Below are positions 47,693-57,230 of a DNA stretch of 64,000 bases, in pieces. The position numbers and the translations under genes are program-made. This DNA is from Casuarina equisetifolia (lineage: Eukaryota; Streptophyta; Magnoliopsida; Fagales; Casuarinaceae). Positions within the stretch are counted from its first letter, which is position 1, and the number at the start of each line of letters is the position of its first letter. The notes beneath the pieces were generated by a model, which was not told the origin of the DNA, searched no databases, and saw only the letters and a program-made list of their open reading frames with translations. Location of the stretch: positions 25,131,745-25,195,744 of the forward strand of contig CM052357.1 in NCBI GenBank assembly GCA_028551475.1, written 5' to 3'.

Positions 47693-48759
47693 CCAGACGT
47701 CTCATCGTCGACGTTCCAGCATGTCCCTTTTCCATTTGCAAGTTATTACGAGATTCGGTTCTTCCCTTCCCTCGCATAATTCCGTCAATGTCCCTTCACC
47801 TACCTGGGTCTCATTCCCTGAACCAGTCACTCAGTGACTCTTGTTGGTCCACGTTCATAAACAAGGCAGCTCTGAAGTCTGAAATTTCCGACCTCGAATT
47901 ACTGGAGCTCCCCTAATTCCATCCCCAAAAGTCTCTAGAAGAGAAAAACATCTAATCTAGACAACGGAGTGTAACGCTACTTCGAATGACTGAGACACCA
48001 GTCCATGTCGGCGAAGAAGCACATCTGTCATATGTTGAAGTTTCATAATCTTTTGGCTTAACGTTGGGGACAAGCTTAGGTTGTCAAGAGATTGACTTGT
48101 GAAGCTTGCAAATGCATAAGCCCTTTCTCTAACTCTTAAACCAGTTGAAAAGGTTAGGTCGATCTAATGATTTAGAGAAATCAAGTCTTAAGCTTCTTAG
48201 CTTTCATTTTATAACTTTAAAACCACAATTTTTTTTTTTGGTACATCTAAGACTTGACTTTAGACTCACTTTAAATCCGAAATTTCTGCCGAAAGTTTTG
48301 TTAGAAGTAACTGTAGAATTACAATGATATCTGTTACATATATTTTTTTTAATCCAAAATAAGATGTTAAAAATTGTTGTGTTAATACCGTAGTTATAAC
48401 TTGGGCAATGAGCTTTTTTTTTTTTTTTTTCTTAAGCAAAGAATTCGCCCTTGATAAATCCATTCAAAGGGTTTAAAGTGACCCCTTGAATTAGGATGGG
48501 TCACCCATCTAGAGAAAGTAGAGTTGAGCTTTCCACCTATGTTAGAACCGACCCACATTCTAGAGTTACTAGCTTCGGAAGAACTGACCAAAAGTCACCC
48601 ACTAACAAAGTTATGGTTGGGATTTTAGCCTCGCTATGGTTTTTACCATGTCTAATCCAGCCACTTTTTTTTTCTTTCCATTTTTTATCTTATCTTAGGG
48701 ACACAATTGCATTTTTAAGGTCGTTTATAAACATATATTGATAATTATATTGATAAAAC
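47693..48759. other. Spacer
   Basis: Distal promoter of the small gene on the left, then AT-rich sequence with a poly-T run at 48413-48430. No gene supported. Confidence 0.4.
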
Positions 48760-51200
48760 ATGTAGATTATGCGCACTTTTTAAAATGACATGTTGTGATG
48801 GATTTCAAAAGGCACTTGTAGTCCATGTTATTTTCTTTTGCTTCTTGCTATATCTACTCTTGAAAGACTTCTTGTCGAGGCTTCCAAAATGCATTCGTGA
48901 TCTAATTTTCATTCGGTGCACATTACATCTATGGCTTTCTTTATACAAGGAATTTTGGCAATTTTAACATGTCACTTCCGTTGCGTCATTCTACAACAAC
49001 AAGCCAAGAACTCACTACTCCCTGCATGCGACTTCAAAGCCTTTCTTAGAGGACATACCATTAAGACTAGAGCCAATTCAGAACCCATTTCGGCCATCCC
49101 AAAACAATTTACCATTTATGCCCATCGAAAATGTGGTGTTATCCAGGCCTCTCTCAAACAGCATCGTTTAGGCAATTTCTTTTTCCTCACACTTTGCAAG
49201 TCATATCTGATGTAGGTCATTACATATTTGATGTCATTCCATGCAAAAATGAATAAAACGAAAATTGTGCTAAAACGACAAGTGGGTTGTGGATAGTTGC
49301 TAAAATAACATTTGGTGATAGATTTCAAGACGTTCCTATAGTCTTTGTCATTTTCTTTTGCTTCTTGCTCTATCTACTCTTAAAACACTTCTTGTTGAGG
49401 ACTCCTAAATGGGTCGTCATCTAATTTCCATCCGGTACAAGTTTCATTTACGCCTTTATTAAAAAATGTGGGATTTTGATGATTTTAATATCTCAGTTCC
49501 TTTGCGTTATTTTACAACAAAAAGCCATGAACTCCTCACTCCCTCCAAGCAAATTGCGAACTCATTTCAGTCTTCTCAAAACAATTTACCCTTTGAGCCC
49601 ATAAAAAACGAAGAGTCCCCAAGGCCTTTCCGAAACCAATGCGTTGTTTAGGAAATTTCCTTTTCTCGTACACTTTCCAAATCACATCTCATGTAGGCTG
49701 TTACATATTTGATCTCATTCCATGCTAAAACAACATATGGATCACTCACACTTGGTAAAATGACTTGTGGTGACAGATTTCAATATGCACTTGTAATCTT
49801 TGTTATTTTCTCTTACTTCTTGCTATATCTACTCTTAAAACACTTCTTGTTGATCCTCCTAAATGCGTTCCTATCTAATCTCCATTTGGAGCGCATTTCA
49901 TTTAGGCCTTTATTAATAAATATGGAATTTCAGTAGTTTTAACATGTAACTTCCTTTGTGTCATCCTACAATGACAATGACAATGACAAGCCTTTATTAA
50001 TCTTCGTTATTTTAGCATGTCACTTCCTTTGCGTCATTCTACAACAAGTAGCCATGAACTGCCCTCTCCCTCCATGCTTTAAGATTCTCTTTTTAGGGCG
50101 GGCCCTAGGGCGGGGCCCTAGTTCAGTGGTTAAAGACACTGAGCCAAAACCTTGACCGGCGAGTCCACCCGATCATGGGTTCGCACCCCGTCTCTCCCCC
50201 TTCCCCAGGTGCGTGCGTTTAAAAAAAAAAAAATTAAGAAATCAATGAGGCATAGAGGGAGACGGGACTGCATGGCCTTTTGTTGAGGAATAATGCAAAG
50301 GAAGTGACCAATTAAAATAGCCAAAATTCCATTTCTTTTAATAAATGCGTCAATGGATGATGTTTGCATTTAAAAAGCCTCAACAAGAAGCATTTTAAGA
50401 GTACATAAAGCAAGAAGCAAAAGAAAATAACAAAGACTACATGTGGAATAATGCAAAGGAAGTGACCTGTTAAAATAACCAAAATCCATATTTTTTAATA
50501 AATGCTTAAATGGATGACATTTGCATTTAAAAATACTCAACAAGAAGCATTTTAAGAGTACATAAAGCAAGAAGAAAAAGAAAATAACGAAAACTACAAG
50601 TGCATTTTTACATTCATTACCACACATCATTTTAGCAAATGCACGTAATCCACATGTCATTTTAGCGTGGAATGACATCAAATATGCAATGGCCTGCATG
50701 ACATATGATTTGTGAAGGGTAGGGAAAAAAGAAATTGCCTAAACGATACAGTGTTTTCTAAAAGACCTAGAGAACACTTCATTTTCGATGGGCTTAAGCC
50801 ATAAATCGTTTTGATAAGTCTAAAACGGGTTCCTAATTTGCTTGAGTCTTAATGGTATGTCCTCTAAGAAAGGCTTGCAAGATGCATGGAGGGAGAGGGA
50901 AGTTCATGGCTTGTCGTTGTAGGATGACACAACGTGATGTGTTAAAATCTCTAAAATTCCATATGTTTTAATAAAGGTGTAAATGAAATGTCCATCAAAT
51001 GGCAATTAAATGACTTTTCTATTTAAAAGGCCTAAATAAATAGTGGTTTTAATATATATAAAGCTAAAAGAAAGATTGAAAATAACAAAGACTACAAGTG
51101 TATTTTAAAATCCATAATCACATGTCGTTTTAGAAAGTATGTGTAACCCAAGTGTCATTTTAGCATAAGTGAAGCATAGAACAATGACATGTTAGGCATT
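48760..51200. repeat. Large inverted-repeat (foldback-like) array of ~300-480-bp units
   Basis: Three forward units begin near 48783, 49300 and 49733. Each has the order 'aaaatgaca(t/)gt.gtgat..atttca', then 'tgttattttcttttgcttcttgctatatctactctt', then 'tttaacatgtcacttcctttgcgtcatt.tacaacaa'. After a centre at about 50090-50260 the same blocks recur as reverse complements, for example 'aagagtacataaagcaagaagcaaaagaaaataacaaag' at 50396-50435 and again near 50565-50590 and 51060-51090. Internal parts are duplicated. No coding frame is conserved between units. The layout resembles a foldback/MITE-type DNA element or a rearranged satellite. Confidence 0.75.
50109..50233 (+). mobile_element. tRNA-derived SINE inserted at the centre of the inverted array
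   Basis: About 110 bases of GC-richer sequence carry an RNA polymerase III box A (TAGTTCAGTGG, 50119-50129). 48 bases further on lies a box B-like GGTTCGCACCCC (50178-50189), followed by a short 3' tail and a 13-base poly-A run (50221-50233). This is the standard plant SINE layout. It cannot be a functional tRNA because the acceptor stem and other arms do not pair. I could not define a clean target-site duplication. Confidence 0.75.
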
Positions 51201-51449
51201 GGAGCCTCTGAAGAATCACATATGTCCCAAAGGTGTCAAAAACGATCATCTACTTTCAAAAGGATATACAAATTAGTTCCACCACGAAACACTACTATTA
51301 CAATAAACTATGATTCAAATTTATTTCCATGAAGTTAACGTAATAAGCAAGGCTTGTAGGTGGATTGTTGAAAAGCCATATGTTGTGGCCTTGGTTTTGC
51401 TACATTGTACTATTCTTATTCGAATCCTTCCCTTCAATAATTAATTAAA
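51201..51449. other. Short spacer
   Basis: Nothing recognisable. Confidence 0.3.
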
Positions 51450-51695
51450 TCATATTTGACAAATAAACCTCGCTTCTTTAAGAATTGGGGCAGGGAGATG
51501 GCACATATATTGACCATCTGGATGCCTTTCGCAATGTTGCTCCCCACCATAATCCAACTCAATATAGGGTAGGAAAGTGATGTCATCATGTAGGAATAAC
51601 CCCCCTTTCAGATATCTTCTTCCAATATGTGCCCTAATAACAGTTGACTTACCAAAGTTAAGTTCACCCAAGTGATAACAAGAAAAATGAAGTTG
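51450..51695 (-). pseudogene. Unrecognised coding-like fragment
   Basis: The minus-strand frame reads Q-L-H-F-S-C-Y-H-L-G-E-L-N-F-G-K-S, then a segment with Y-L-K-G-G-L-F-L-H-D-D, P-Y-I-E-L-D-Y-G-G-E-Q-H and P-D-G-Q-Y-M-C-H-L-P-A-P. It stops at 51450. It has no ATG start and is preceded by an in-frame TGA. Composition is protein-like but I do not recognise a family. It may be a pseudogene fragment or an internal exon. Confidence 0.3.
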
Positions 51696-51699
51696 TCAA

Positions 51700-52010
51700 A
51701 AGAACCCTGAAGAAAAATTCTGATAGTCTTTATTGCTTGAATATTCTACTGTAACATACTAATATTTATACAGAAACTCTTGTCAACTTAACAACTCTCG
51801 ATAGCCCCAGTCGACTTACCAGTTCCCCCATTCATTTGATTGAACCCTTCGTCGTAAAAAACAAAGCCTCGGTCGTCTTCCCTGTGCCACCCCTACGGTA
51901 CTTTGCTTTGCTTATGATCAAAAATGCCTTCATCATGTCTGGAACCAGCTCCATCATCAATATTTGCTCTCTGAGGGTAGCATAACACTCATCTAAGCCT
52001 CTCAAGATGG
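51700..52010 (-). mobile_element. Copia-type retrotransposon remnant (gag-like and possible LTR piece)
   Basis: On the minus strand, 52010-51895 reads L-R-G-L-D-E-C-Y-A-T-L-R-E-Q-I-L-M-M-E-L followed by V-P-D-M-M-K-A-F. It resembles the copia gag block 'L-x-G-L-x-D-x-Y-x-x-I-R-x-Q-I-L-M-M-x-P'. Further along the same strand (about 51790-51705) a TATAAATATT sequence and AATAAAG about 45 bases later resemble LTR promoter and polyadenylation signals. No intact ends or tRNA primer site are visible. Confidence 0.45.
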
Positions 52011-52933
52011 GAACCGACCATCTAGAACAATCAGGCTAGCTTGCCTCTTTGAGACAAGCCAGCTCTTTTCTTTCCTTGTACGATCTTGCTCAACACACCG
52101 TTTATCTGTAAGGTTGCTGTTGTAAATCGGACAGTGTAAATGGATTAAGTTTTATCCAGTTTCTCCGATCCATCCGAGCATTTCAAGTTCTGGATTGACA
52201 TTAAATTGAAGGAGCTACCTAGTCGCCTTTGATTGATATCCATGTAGTCGAATACATTGAACGAGCTACAATAAATTGAAGAATATTTGCATTTAATTCT
52301 TGGTTCATTTAAGTCCTTTGTCCATTTTACTTTGACTTCTTTCTCTTTCAAATATGGTACTTTTAATCTGTCTCGTAATACATATCAGGACGATTGATCA
52401 GTACATGAACTGCTAACTTTTTTGTTCACAAAGGTGAAGCTAATGGTGAGAGACCAAAAAGTGTTCACCTATAAGAAAAAAAGACCAATAAAGGGCAATA
52501 TTGCCCAACAACTAAAAAGAGAGGCAATAAGGTGCCAATAAATTGAGACAGGAAGAAGGATATTTGGTCCCCTTAAACTAATAAAAAAAATCAAATATGA
52601 AGAAATATTGCAAAATTATTTGAAAATAGATAGAAAACAAATATAATTAAGCATGGTGGATTTAAATCGTCAACAAAACACAAAATCTTCAATTTTGACG
52701 TATCCTGCATTGCTTGATTGAAGTCTCTTCAAGTTTTTAGTTCTGCCTTTTCTATTCTCCTCCATCTCATGTGAATATTAAGGTAAAATCCTGCTCTCGT
52801 TTATATTGTTTTCCTGGGTTATAATTGCTATTCATGACAAAAGAACTTATGTTCTCACCAAAGTCCATATCTTGGACCTAATTGATTTTGGCATTGGAAA
52901 ATCTCTTGCTGGATTATCATGATCAAAACTCAT

Positions 52934-53260
52934 AATGTTGGAAAAGTATTTACACAGGAATATGACATTGACTTTAAAGAAATATTTAGCCACTTTCTTG
53001 GCTTAGATCAATCAGGTCCTTGCTCTATGATTCAAGTTGGAGTTTGCATATTCACATTAATGATGACCCTGGGGAGTAAAGTCTAAAGGTAACCTTTTTG
53101 TGGGTAGAATCATTTGATTCAGAGTTCGTTGAATATTATATGATCTCAAAAAAGTCCAAACATGCTTGGTTTTCTAAGTTCTACTCATTCTCAAACACTT
53201 TGGATTTGGCTCTAGTTTCAAACAAAAGTACACTACTTTTAAGGCGGGCCAGAACTTCAG
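52934..53260 (+). mobile_element. Frameshifted copia reverse-transcriptase remnant
   Basis: Plus-strand fragments in different frames match successive copia RT blocks. K-V-F-T-Q-E-Y-D-I-D-F-K-E-I-F (about 52943-52987) resembles 'KGYTQEYGIDFKETF'. LRSIRSLLYDSSWSLH (about 53005-53055) resembles 'IRxLLxxAxxxxWxLHQ'. KHAWFSKFYSF.NTLDL (about 53158-53210) resembles 'RAWFxKFxSFLxxLGF'. The catalytic YxDD region is gone. This explains the open frame at 53098-53436, which is not a gene. Confidence 0.7.
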
Positions 53261-54192
53261 ACTTCCATGAATTTCTTTGTAGTTTTGAGGCTAAACCTAC
53301 CAAGCAACAGCTGCTGCTGCAGATATTGGCGTGGCAGGCACTTCTGATGTGGAGCCATAACCTATACAAAGTTGGTTTAGGAAGTGCTGTGCCTAATGGT
53401 GGATGTGGGCTTTTGAGTCTTTTTTGCAATCTCTAAAGGATCTTGCTGTAGGTGTGTGCCTAGTGTTTATTGAATGATTCTCTCATCTCCGGTGACGGTA
53501 AAAACAATTTCACGTGGCCCGATCAACAATGAAGAACAGTAAGTACACTGTACCTACTAAATCATGGACCAAAGATGCACAGCAGAAGGCAATCAGAGGA
53601 GAGACAAATGTTTGATTTTCATTGTTATGTATGTATAAAATCATCTTTGAAGAAAACGTCCAAAGCAAGCAAACCCACAGAAATTCATGCCTTTTCTTCC
53701 CTGCCAAAAATATCTATTTAAATGGAAGTCAAGATGTTCGAAATCCTGATAAGTTTTAAACAGTTGATAGATTGATACCACACATGCTACCACAATATCT
53801 CAGAGATTAAAACAAAAACCAAAAAAAAAAAAAAAAAGGGGAAGAAACAGAGTATCACAGCACAGAGGACTATTGCAGCATACTGTATAGTATGTAGAAA
53901 CAAATGATACTTGTAACTCCTATCACTCATCCCCACCAGTAGTAGGCTGGTTATATGCATCCAAGCACAAAAATATGATGCTCCAACGGTCTTACGACCT
54001 TCTTTCATTGACTGAAGCACCTAACCTATAGTCATACCAAATTGAATCCTAAGATTCCCTGAACTTTTACACTTGGCCAACTTTCATCATCATAACACCT
54101 AATCAACACTAAACAGAAGTAAACACGAGGAGAAAATGTACAACTTCCCATCTACCTTAACATTATTTTCTTGGAAGAAACACCCAATATCT
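53261..54192. other. Spacer downstream of the acidic membrane protein gene
   Basis: No gene supported. A poly-A run lies at 53820-53837. The part next to 54193 is the 3' UTR side of the minus-strand gene. Confidence 0.4.
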
Positions 54193-55455
54193 TCATTGGA
54201 AATCATCATCCAGCTGCATCTCCTCCTTCATCATCTTTATGGAGGGGTCTGAAGAACCAAGGGACTCAGTCTGCGTAGCATCTACTTTCTCATTTGTTGT
54301 CAGTGATACTGAGCTTTCCTCGGACATACTATCTTCTGTAAAATCGTTCTCCTTGGCAATTGCAGCAGATCTTTCCTCCGATTCAGGAGATGTATCAAAC
54401 GTTGGCATTACAGAACCAGAACTGCTTAATACTGCCTTTTTCCCAATGGTTGTATCTAAATTATCCGCCATGGAAAGGGTAAAATTGACATCTGATTGCT
54501 GATTTTCAGCCTCAGCGCTTTTACTTTCCTCCGACGAAACAGCTTGCAAGAACAACTGCCTTCCACTAGAGCTAATATTGATGACCTGATTCGGCAATGT
54601 GTATTTTCCACCCAAAGATGTATCAGTTTCCGTTAGCATCACTGATAAATCTCTGAGCAATTCAGGATTGGCATTTGCTTCCTGACTGAAACCAAAGCCA
54701 GAACCCTTTGTGTCACCGGGAATAGCATCTCCAGAAGCACCATTTTCTAGTCTCTCCTCACTATTCAACGCAGGGTCTGAATCTTTTATATTTTCTGACT
54801 CTACTTCGATATTTTCTGCATTCTCTAGTTGCTGTTGTTTCACTTTCCTCAAACCTCCGACTGCAAATTCATTGGTCATAGTTTGTGTGTTATGGACCAC
54901 AGCACTGGAGGCATCATCCCCTTTGTAATTCTCCTCCCTTGCCTCCTGGCTATTCCTTACATCATCAATTTCAGCTTGATCTTCAGAAAAGCTCACCTCC
55001 TCCATTTGACTTCCTTTCTCTTCACTTCTCTCTTCCCTTTCCCTATCTTCATCATCAATTAAATCTTCTACTTCCTCAGGTTCTTCCTCTTCAATGCTTT
55101 CTTGATCATGTCCATCTATTTCATCATCCCCACCGCCTCTTCCTTCGTCATCACGTTCTTTTTGCTTACCATCTTCCACCTCTTGTTCAAATTCTTCTTT
55201 TCCTTCAATTTCCGAAGCTTTTTCTTCCACTAGTGGATCTAAGTCCTTCCTCCCCAATTTTATGAGTTCACGCCCATTCTGCATTTTTTCAGATATCTCT
55301 TTGGAGCTTTCCTCATAGGTTCTCTTCTTCTCATGGGAGCGTTTGACTTGATAAAGCAACCAGATGCAAATGGCTAGCAAAAGACAAATCTGCATAGCGT
55401 GCTTCACCTTGAAGCCTTTCGTCCTCTGAGTTTTACTAGGTGACTGTTTCAACAT
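54193..55455 (-). CDS. Glu-rich single-pass membrane protein of unknown function, 420 aa
   Basis: The first true ATG is at 55455; reading further upstream requires a TTG. The N-terminus is basic (MLKQSPSKTQRTKGFKVKH), followed by one hydrophobic helix at about 21-36 (QICLLLAICIWLLYQV) and K-R-S-H-E-K-K. This predicts a type II/signal-anchor topology. The rest is strongly acidic: Glu/Asp runs at residues ~85-150 (E-E-E-E-P-E-E-V-E-D-L-I-D-D-E-D) and a Ser/Thr/Glu-rich, probably disordered tail. I recall plant proteins with this basic-helix-K/E start labelled uncharacterised; no function is known to me. A minus-strand acceptor (CTTGCAG, exon from 55490) and a donor (AG/GTAGCT after 56809) suggest a 1.3-kb intron in the 5' UTR. 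Confidence 0.75.
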   Translation of the reverse strand: MLKQSPSKTQRTKGFKVKHAMQICLLLAICIWLLYQVKRSHEKKRTYEESSKEISEKMQNGRELIKLGRKDLDPLVEEKASEIEGKEEFEQEVEDGKQKERDDEGRGGGDDEIDGHDQESIEEEEPEEVEDLIDDEDREREERSEEKGSQMEEVSFSEDQAEIDDVRNSQEAREENYKGDDASSAVVHNTQTMTNEFAVGGLRKVKQQQLENAENIEVESENIKDSDPALNSEERLENGASGDAIPGDTKGSGFGFSQEANANPELLRDLSVMLTETDTSLGGKYTLPNQVINISSSGRQLFLQAVSSEESKSAEAENQQSDVNFTLSMADNLDTTIGKKAVLSSSGSVMPTFDTSPESEERSAAIAKENDFTEDSMSEESSVSLTTNEKVDATQTESLGSSDPSIKMMKEEMQLDDDFQ

Positions 55456-55490
55456 GGTTGATTCTTGCAAATGTGCCGGTAAATATCAGC

Positions 55491-56808
55491 TGCAAGTTGA
55501 GACCAAATCAGTATGACTAGGACTGCAAAATTACGAGAGAATAATCGGGCAAGTACTTGACCAATCCAAACAAGCAACATCCGAACAATAATAAAGCCTA
55601 AACTGCTCCTCTTTCAAACCTAAGCAAAGACAACAGAAAGAACAAATGTCAAATAAAGCCTAATTAGCCAGTCCATATTTTTCAGCTTAGAGAGTAAGAA
55701 AAAGAGATGCAAAACTTGGATTCTTTCCTTTTCTTAACTTGTTGGCAACTCTAACAGTATCCTCGGTCATATGGCTACATTTAATAGTTGTAGAACCACC
55801 GTGACTTAAAATGAATGAATTTTTGAGCTTTGTACTTTTATCTTTTGTCTAGAAAAATGAGAAACTAGCGAAACCTTTTCAGATGATGACCTCCAGATAG
55901 AGAATAGCTTCCATATCCATGACTACCAAAACAACTGAGGTTATGTCTATTTTATTTCTTTCTAAGTTTTGCCAGCAAGAAAGCAGAGGACCAGCTAAAT
56001 AACTACCATACCGCAAAAGAAAGCCAAAACCGCAGGGAAACACACCCTTGGGTAGCTAAATGACAACATATTTGCGCTGAAAACGCAGACAAACACTGAT
56101 AATCAATAGCATTACATGGGACAATATGTCTATCTGTACATTTGTCCTCTGAACTTTGAAAAGGAATCTATATAAAAAAATTTAAATAAAAAAACTTAGA
56201 AGCATCTTCTTCACCTAGTTTGAACAAACCCAAATGCACTTGGTGGTTGACTTGCAGAGACTTTATGATCCTAACTCAAACTTTATTCCATCCCCTGGAC
56301 TCTGCAGTAGATACCATGAGCAAGGACAAAAATTGAGTCCCAGTTAGAAGGACAGGAACAGTAATAAATCTTTTTCCCTTTTTCTATATTGCGTAGATAT
56401 GCGGATATGAAATTCGAAGCACCGAAAATCACGTACAGTCTCATTACATTGTCGTGTGGAAGTGGAAATTGCACCTCTAACTAAGTCGTGGGTTTAACCC
56501 AAGAATTAAGAAGCAACAAGAAAAAAAGCCATTTTGACAAAAACCCAAATGCCCAGCAAACCCTCCTAACTTCTTCGGCCTGCTTTCTTCTAATCACAAT
56601 CCAAAACAACAAAAACAAAGATAGAAAACGGAAATTTATATATGAGAATTTGAGACGTGAACAAGTCCTTCGAAATTTGTACATGGAGAAGCATTAGTTC
56701 ATGCGCAATACTGCACTAAATAAGAACTGATTTCCCAGCTAAAGGGGGAAAAACTAGAAGAGCATCTATAGGAAATGAAATAATAGAGAAGAGGTTGGCG
56801 AAAGCTAC
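55491..56808 (-). other. Inferred 5'-UTR intron of the acidic membrane protein gene
   Basis: Minus-strand donor AG/GTAGCT at 56808 and acceptor CAACTTGCAG ending at 55491. The interval has no recognisable exon, and the ATG lies 35 bases inside the second exon. This is inference from splice signals and pyrimidine content only. Confidence 0.45.
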
Positions 56809-56988
56809 CTGCTGGATCAATTCGGAAAGAATAGTTGAGGGTCGTAAAATAAAATGGTGAGATCAAAGGATAAGAAGGTTTGTCCCCCAGAAATAAAAAG
56901 CAGTGAAGAATGAAAGAAGAGTGTTGAGCGGTTAAGGGGTGTGAATAGTGTGTCCCCCTCTGAGCAAAGCAAACTCAAAAAGGCCACC

Positions 56989-56992
<4 letters not shown>

Positions 56993-57028
<36 letters not shown>
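56993..57028 (+). repeat. (GA)18 microsatellite in the leader/promoter region
   Basis: Eighteen GA units. On the minus strand this is a (TC)n tract about 185 bases upstream of the inferred leader donor, where CT-rich leaders are common in plants. Confidence 0.95.
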
Positions 57029-57031
<3 letters not shown>

Positions 57032-57071
57032 CTAAAGCGCGTACGTCGGTGTGTGAAGTTACGCGTGTGGG

Positions 57072-57230
57072 ATGGCGAGAGGAGAACAGAACCCTCGCAT
57101 CAATCTGGTGGCCGATATGATGTCCAATTGCCGGTATCTTCCTCTTTCAAAGCGACCGTTTCAACGCAGCATTGAAGCATCCCGGAGCCTCAAACATCAG
57201 ATTCTGCACAATTTTGATTCCCAAGCTTAA
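57072..57230 (+). other. Small ORF (52 codons), divergent from the acidic membrane protein gene
   Basis: ATG at 57072 in ggATGGcg context opens M-A-R-G-E-Q-N-P-R-I-N-L-V-A-D-M-M, continues with a basic Ser/Arg-rich stretch and ends N-F-D-S-Q-A then TAA. No family recognised. It lies in a GC-richer patch next to the GA tract. It could be a real short gene on a shared promoter, or simply open sequence within a promoter. Confidence 0.25.

Noticed and set aside
50119-50189. tRNA gene
   Set aside because: Box A and box B are present, but the arms do not fold into a cloverleaf and a poly-A tail follows; a SINE fits better.
53098-53436. 112-codon plus-strand open frame as a gene
   Set aside because: Its first half matches decayed copia reverse transcriptase in continuity with other frames upstream.
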